A stretch of DNA of 24,270 nucleotides from AC-69 sp044867345 (lineage in GTDB: Bacteria > Actinomycetota > UBA4738 > HRBIN12), in contig JBIOUU010000043.1 of NCBI GenBank assembly GCA_044867345.1, positions 1 to 24,270 of the forward strand, read 5' to 3'. Below, piece by piece: positions 20,940-24,270 of this stretch (its first letter is position 1; every line of letters begins with the position of its first letter). The translations under genes and the position numbers were made by a program. The notes under the pieces were generated by a model. The model was not told the DNA's origin. It ran no database searches and worked only from the letters and a program-made list of their open reading frames with translations.

Positions 20940-22526
20940 ATGGCCGTAAGGGTATCGGAGCTCGGGAACGGCGCCGCCAAGGCCGGGAACGGCCACGCCA
21001 GGGCGGGCCTCGGCTCCTATGGGGACCTCGACGACCGGATGCTGGTGCTCGATTTCCAGGCCGGCAACGCCGAAGCCTTCGCGGAGATCCATCGGCGGTA
21101 TTGCGGGCTGGCTCGGCACGTCTGCCAGCGGATCCTCCGCAACCCCGAGGATGCCGACGAGGCCACGCAGGAGGCCATGCTCAGGGTGTACCAGGGCCTC
21201 TCCCGGTTCAACGGGCGCTACGCCCTCCAGCCGTGGGTGGCCCGGATCGCCACCAACATCTCCCTGGATGTGACCCGGGCTCGGGCCCGGAGGCCCCGGA
21301 CCGGGGATCAGCCCGTCACCGACCTCCACGACGACCTGCATGACCGCTCGGCCGATCCGCAAGAGGTCGTGGAGCAGGCGCTGGACCGGGAGCAGATCAA
21401 CCGGGTCCTCGAGGAGATCCCGGACCACCATCGCGAGGCGCTGGTACTCCGTGAGTTCGAGGGCCGGTCGCACAAGGAGATCGGGGAGGCCATGGGGGTC
21501 ACTCCCTCCCAGGCCAAGGCCCTCATCCACCGGGCCAAGGGAAGCTTCCGACGCGCGTGGGACGACGGTGGGCACCGTGGAGGCCTCGCCATCCTCCTGC
21601 CCATCCTCACCGCCCCGTTCAAGCTTCGCCACCTCCTGAGTCGATTGGTGCAGCCGGCCCAGGACCTGGCGGCGACCTCGACCGCGACCCCGGCGGCCGC
21701 CACCACGGCCATCACCACTGGGGAGCGGGTGACCGCCGCGGCCGTGGCGGTGCTCGTGGCCGGCACGGCTGCCGTGGGTGCCGTCGCGCTGAAGCACAAG
21801 GCTCACGAGGCAACCCCCGTTCCTTCGCCTTCCGTCTCGATCGTGGCCCCAGCCCCGCCGCCTGCGGAACGGCCCCTCCACCGACCCGTCACGGGTTCGG
21901 CGCAGGCCGCGAAGCAGAAGGCCAAGGTCAAGGCTGAGGTCGTGGTGAACCCCGTCGAAGGGCTGCCATCGGCGACGCCGAGCCCCCCGGGGACGCCGTC
22001 GCCGACCGAGCCGCCCCAGCCTCCCCCCGCGCCTGCCTGGAGCCTGGCCTTCGACTCGTCGGTGCCTCTGGGGACATGGCAGCCGGTGCTCGTTTCCTCC
22101 ACCGTCGTCGGGAAGGCCGGCCACAACGTGTCGTTCTCCGAAACGGTCGCCGGCCCGACGGTTTCGGCTGGTGGGGAGGCGACCGGCCGCCTGTACGTCG
22201 AGTATTTCGGCTCTACCGAAGGGCACAGCGGGAACGTCACCCTGTGGATCATCCTCGACACCGACCAGGGGCGGTTCCGGTATCAGGCCAGCGGCAGCCT
22301 CACGGATCTCGTAGACACGGACGAAGGTGGAGTCGGCTACACGTTCGCGGGCGGCTACTTCCCGGTCGAATGGCCGGTCGCCGGGGACGGCACGGCCGTC
22401 GCTGACGAACACGTGCCCCACAGCGGCACCTTCCAGCTCGACCTGCGGTTCTGGAGCGACGGCACGTCCCTGTATCAGGCTGGCCTCGCCTTCCGGGAGC
22501 CCGAGCCCTCACCGCCCTCTTCATAG
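20940..22526 (+). CDS. ECF-type sigma factor fused to a membrane segment and exported domain
   Basis: 528 residues from the ATG at 20940, with GGGAG just upstream; a GTG at 20847 would add 31 residues without sigma similarity. Region sigma-2 is at about 40-110 (FAEIHRRYCGLARHVCQRIL, then DADEATQEAMLRVYQ, PWVARIATNISLD) and sigma-4 at about 148-203 (EEIPDHHREALVLREFEG, SHKEIGEAMGVTPSQAKALIHRAK). After sigma-4 come an amphipathic stretch, one transmembrane helix (about 264-284, TAAAVAVLVAGTAAVGAVAL), a Pro/Ser/Thr-rich linker (291-365) and a beta-rich domain of about 155 residues to the end. The sigma part would be inside and the last domain outside the membrane. I do not recognise the C-terminal domain. 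There is no adjacent anti-sigma gene, so the fusion may control the sigma factor itself. The next gene is a secreted RTX-like protein. Confidence 0.88.
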   Translation: MAVRVSELGNGAAKAGNGHARAGLGSYGDLDDRMLVLDFQAGNAEAFAEIHRRYCGLARHVCQRILRNPEDADEATQEAMLRVYQGLSRFNGRYALQPWVARIATNISLDVTRARARRPRTGDQPVTDLHDDLHDRSADPQEVVEQALDREQINRVLEEIPDHHREALVLREFEGRSHKEIGEAMGVTPSQAKALIHRAKGSFRRAWDDGGHRGGLAILLPILTAPFKLRHLLSRLVQPAQDLAATSTATPAAATTAITTGERVTAAAVAVLVAGTAAVGAVALKHKAHEATPVPSPSVSIVAPAPPPAERPLHRPVTGSAQAAKQKAKVKAEVVVNPVEGLPSATPSPPGTPSPTEPPQPPPAPAWSLAFDSSVPLGTWQPVLVSSTVVGKAGHNVSFSETVAGPTVSAGGEATGRLYVEYFGSTEGHSGNVTLWIILDTDQGRFRYQASGSLTDLVDTDEGGVGYTFAGGYFPVEWPVAGDGTAVADEHVPHSGTFQLDLRFWSDGTSLYQAGLAFREPEPSPPSS

Positions 22527-22684
22527 CCCGCCCTCCCGCGTCAGCCGTTCCCCACCCCAGCGCAACCTTTGGCTCCCCAGTCCGTTATCCCCACCGGAGG
22601 GCCGGTTGGTCTGTAGAAGAGGCTGGCCGGCACGACGGGTGGATGGCAAGGAACGCTCGCCGGGTGCGGAGGGCCCGGAAACGG

Positions 22685-22713
22685 TTGACTCGCAAGGAGA
22701 AGGGGTTTAGAGT
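22685..22713 (+). promoter_or_regulatory. Promoter of the RTX-repeat protein gene
   Basis: TTGACT (22685-22690), a 17-bp spacer and TAGAGT (22708-22713) form a good housekeeping-type promoter, about 89 bp before the TTG start at 22802. The -10 context TTAGAGTCCGCCCG closely resembles TTAGAGTCGGCCAG at 20850-20863, upstream of the sigma-factor gene. Confidence 0.7.
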
Positions 22714-22801
22714 CCGCCCGACTTCCCCCCTCCCTAGCGCTGGTTGTGCTGCGCCCAGGGGGGACTGGATCGAATGGAAGGCCGGACAGAAAGGAGAAGG
22801 C

Positions 22802-24270
22802 TTTGAGTTTCCTCGGGAGAGGAAGGGTCGGTCGGCGAGGACGCCGGACCGCCCTTGTTGTAGCTGGGACGCTGTTTGCGTTCCAGGCACTGGCGGTGAT
22901 CGGCGCTACATCGGCGTCGGCCGCTGCTTCGTGCACCACGTCAGGCGGCACGGTAACGATCACGATGCCGGTGGCGGACGACTTTGCGGAGGTGCAGCGG
23001 TCCACGACGGGGGCCACATCGGGACAGATCCTTGTCAATGGTGTCGCCTGCGTTCCCGTTGCGATCTTTGCGACCACGACGACCATCAGCGTCACCGGTA
23101 CCACCGGGGACGAGGTCCTCACCATCGACATGTTCGACGATGGTGGCTCGACGATCAGTTGGGGGACCATCAACTGGACCGTCAACCTGGGCACCAACAC
23201 GACGACCACGCCCGGGGACACGGTCGAGGTCGACAACTCGGGTGGTGACGACGGCCTGGACACCGTGTTCGGAGCGTCCGGCATCGATCTCAACAATGAC
23301 GGTGACCTCGATGTCACCACGACTGCTGTGGAGTCGTTCACCGTGTTCGGTGACGATGGGGTGACCGGAACGGCCGACGACACCGTCTCAGGTGCTGGCA
23401 GCACGGCGACCGGTGCCGCGTTCGCGACGAAGCTCACGATCGACGGCGACGGTGGCGACGACACGCTGACCGGCGGGACCGGCAACGACACCATCGACGG
23501 CGGCGACGGTCGGGACACCGTGGCAGGCGGGCTCGGGGACGACACCTTGTCCGGCGGGCTCCAGCTCACCGACGCGGTGAGCTACGCGACGTCGACTGCG
23601 GCGGTGACGGTGAACCTCACGACTAACGTCGCCACCGGAGAGGGCCTCGACACCCTCGCTGGCTTCGAGCGGATCATCGGCTCTCCTCAGGGAGACACCC
23701 TGACCGGTGACCTCGGCGCCAACAGGATCACCCCCGGTGCCGGCGACGACAAGGTCGACGGCGCAGGCGGAACGGATGTCGTCAGCTACTCGAATTCCAC
23801 GGCCGCGGTCACCGTTGACCTCGATGCCGGAACCGCAACGGGATTCGGGAACGACACCCTCACGAGCATCGAGGGTGCCATCGGCTCCAGCTTCGACGAC
23901 ACGCTCAGCGGCGACGACACCGCCAACAGCCTGCTCGGAGGCTCGGGCAACGACGCGATCGCCGGCCTCGGTGGCGACGACGACCTCGAAGGAGAGGGCG
24001 GCGTCGACACGGTGGACTACAGCTGGTCGGTGGACGACGCAGTCAGCGTGCTGTTCTCCTGCAACAGCACCGCAGCAGGGTCGGGTGACATCAGCGCTGT
24101 TACCGCAGATGACATCTTCACGATGGAGAACGCGATCCTGACCGCGAACGATGACACCTTCGGAGGGAACCAATTCGGGAACAGGGTCTGGCCCATGGGT
24201 GGCCAGAACAGCCTCGACGGTGACCTCGGCGAGGGTCTGACCGGTTGCGTGGTTGGCGGCGGCGGCGACA
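22802..24270 (+). CDS. Secreted RTX (hemolysin-type Ca-binding repeat) protein, partial
   Basis: The frame is open from a TTG at 22802 to the window end, at least 489 residues. The start has AAGGAG 5 nt upstream and opens a signal peptide: an Arg-rich start, then TALVVAGTLFAFQALAVIGA and cleavage near SASAAA. A beta-rich domain of about 160 residues with many Thr follows, then nonapeptide RTX repeats of the form G-G-x-G-[ND]-D-x-L/I: GGDGGDDTLTGGTGNDTIDG, GGLGDDTLSGG, GGSGNDAIAG, GLGGDDDLEG. Modules of about 85-90 residues also repeat (SYATSTAAVTVNLT, SYSNSTAAVTVDLD, each followed by DTLTG/DTLSG). Such repeats form Ca-binding beta-rolls outside the cell. No catalytic domain is visible in the part present. 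With an Actinomycetota signal peptide it is probably Sec-exported rather than a type I substrate. Confidence 0.9.

Noticed and set aside
20922..22421. 499-residue open frame antisense to the sigma-factor gene
   Set aside because: It is antisense shadow coding. The sigma-2 and sigma-4 motifs on the plus strand are decisive, and the shadow has no recognisable domain.
22643..23248. Alternative plus-strand frames at the start of the RTX gene
   Set aside because: The frame starting at the TTG at 22802 has a ribosome binding site, a signal peptide and RTX repeats. The others are Arg/His-rich shadows.
1..24270. CRISPR arrays, tRNA or rRNA genes, insertion sequences
   Set aside because: I saw no regularly spaced repeats, no tRNA cloverleaf with a CCA-type end, no rRNA core sequence and no transposase or integrase frame.

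Overview
The window is high-GC DNA, most likely from the phylum Actinomycetota. The clearest marker is an intact prokaryotic ubiquitin-like protein (Pup) gene. Supporting signs are a 13E12-type DUF222/HNH gene behind an actinobacterial SOS box, many GTG/TTG starts, and -10 elements of the TAGAGT type. I cannot place it below phylum. Nearly all of the DNA is coding, with short gaps and several convergent gene pairs.

Layout. 1-2.5 kb: the 3' end of a dihydropyrimidinase, mmsA and a small membrane protein, consistent with reductive pyrimidine/beta-alanine catabolism. 2.5-5.3 kb: a GH15 glucoamylase/trehalase-type hydrolase divergent from an SDR oxidoreductase. Behind the SDR is a short chimeric scar made of a GH13 fragment and a near-perfect copy of the mmsA 3' end, so a 37-bp direct repeat flanks a 3.4-kb block. 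5.4-9.9 kb: two large secreted proteins transcribed divergently, an LVIVD-repeat beta-propeller with a PA-like insert and an alkaline-phosphatase-superfamily protein; both end at hairpin terminators. 9.9-12.9 kb: a GH13 alpha-glucosidase and a CpdA-like metallophosphoesterase, divergent from a small cyclic-nucleotide-binding-like protein. 12.9-14.1 kb: a secreted coiled-coil protein with a lysozyme-like C-terminus.

14.1-16.7 kb: a leftward cluster encoding a one-site cupredoxin, a two-site cupredoxin and an HtrA-like protease. The only Shine-Dalgarno of the protease gene is buried in a 15-bp hairpin. 16.9-17.7 kb: pup with no visible proteasome genes beside it, two operator-like palindromes, and an OsmC-family peroxidase. 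17.8-20.1 kb: an EnvC/NlpD-like M23 peptidase and a frameshifted DUF222-HNH gene driven by a textbook LexA-controlled promoter. 20.2-20.8 kb: a Phd/YefM-RelE toxin-antitoxin pair. 20.9-24.3 kb: an ECF-type sigma factor fused to a transmembrane segment and an extracytoplasmic domain, then a secreted RTX-repeat protein that runs off the window end.

Most worth a second look: the membrane-tethered sigma factor, the SOS promoter with the broken HNH gene, the orphan Pup ending in Glu, the hairpin over the htrA start, and the repeat-flanked 3.4-kb block.
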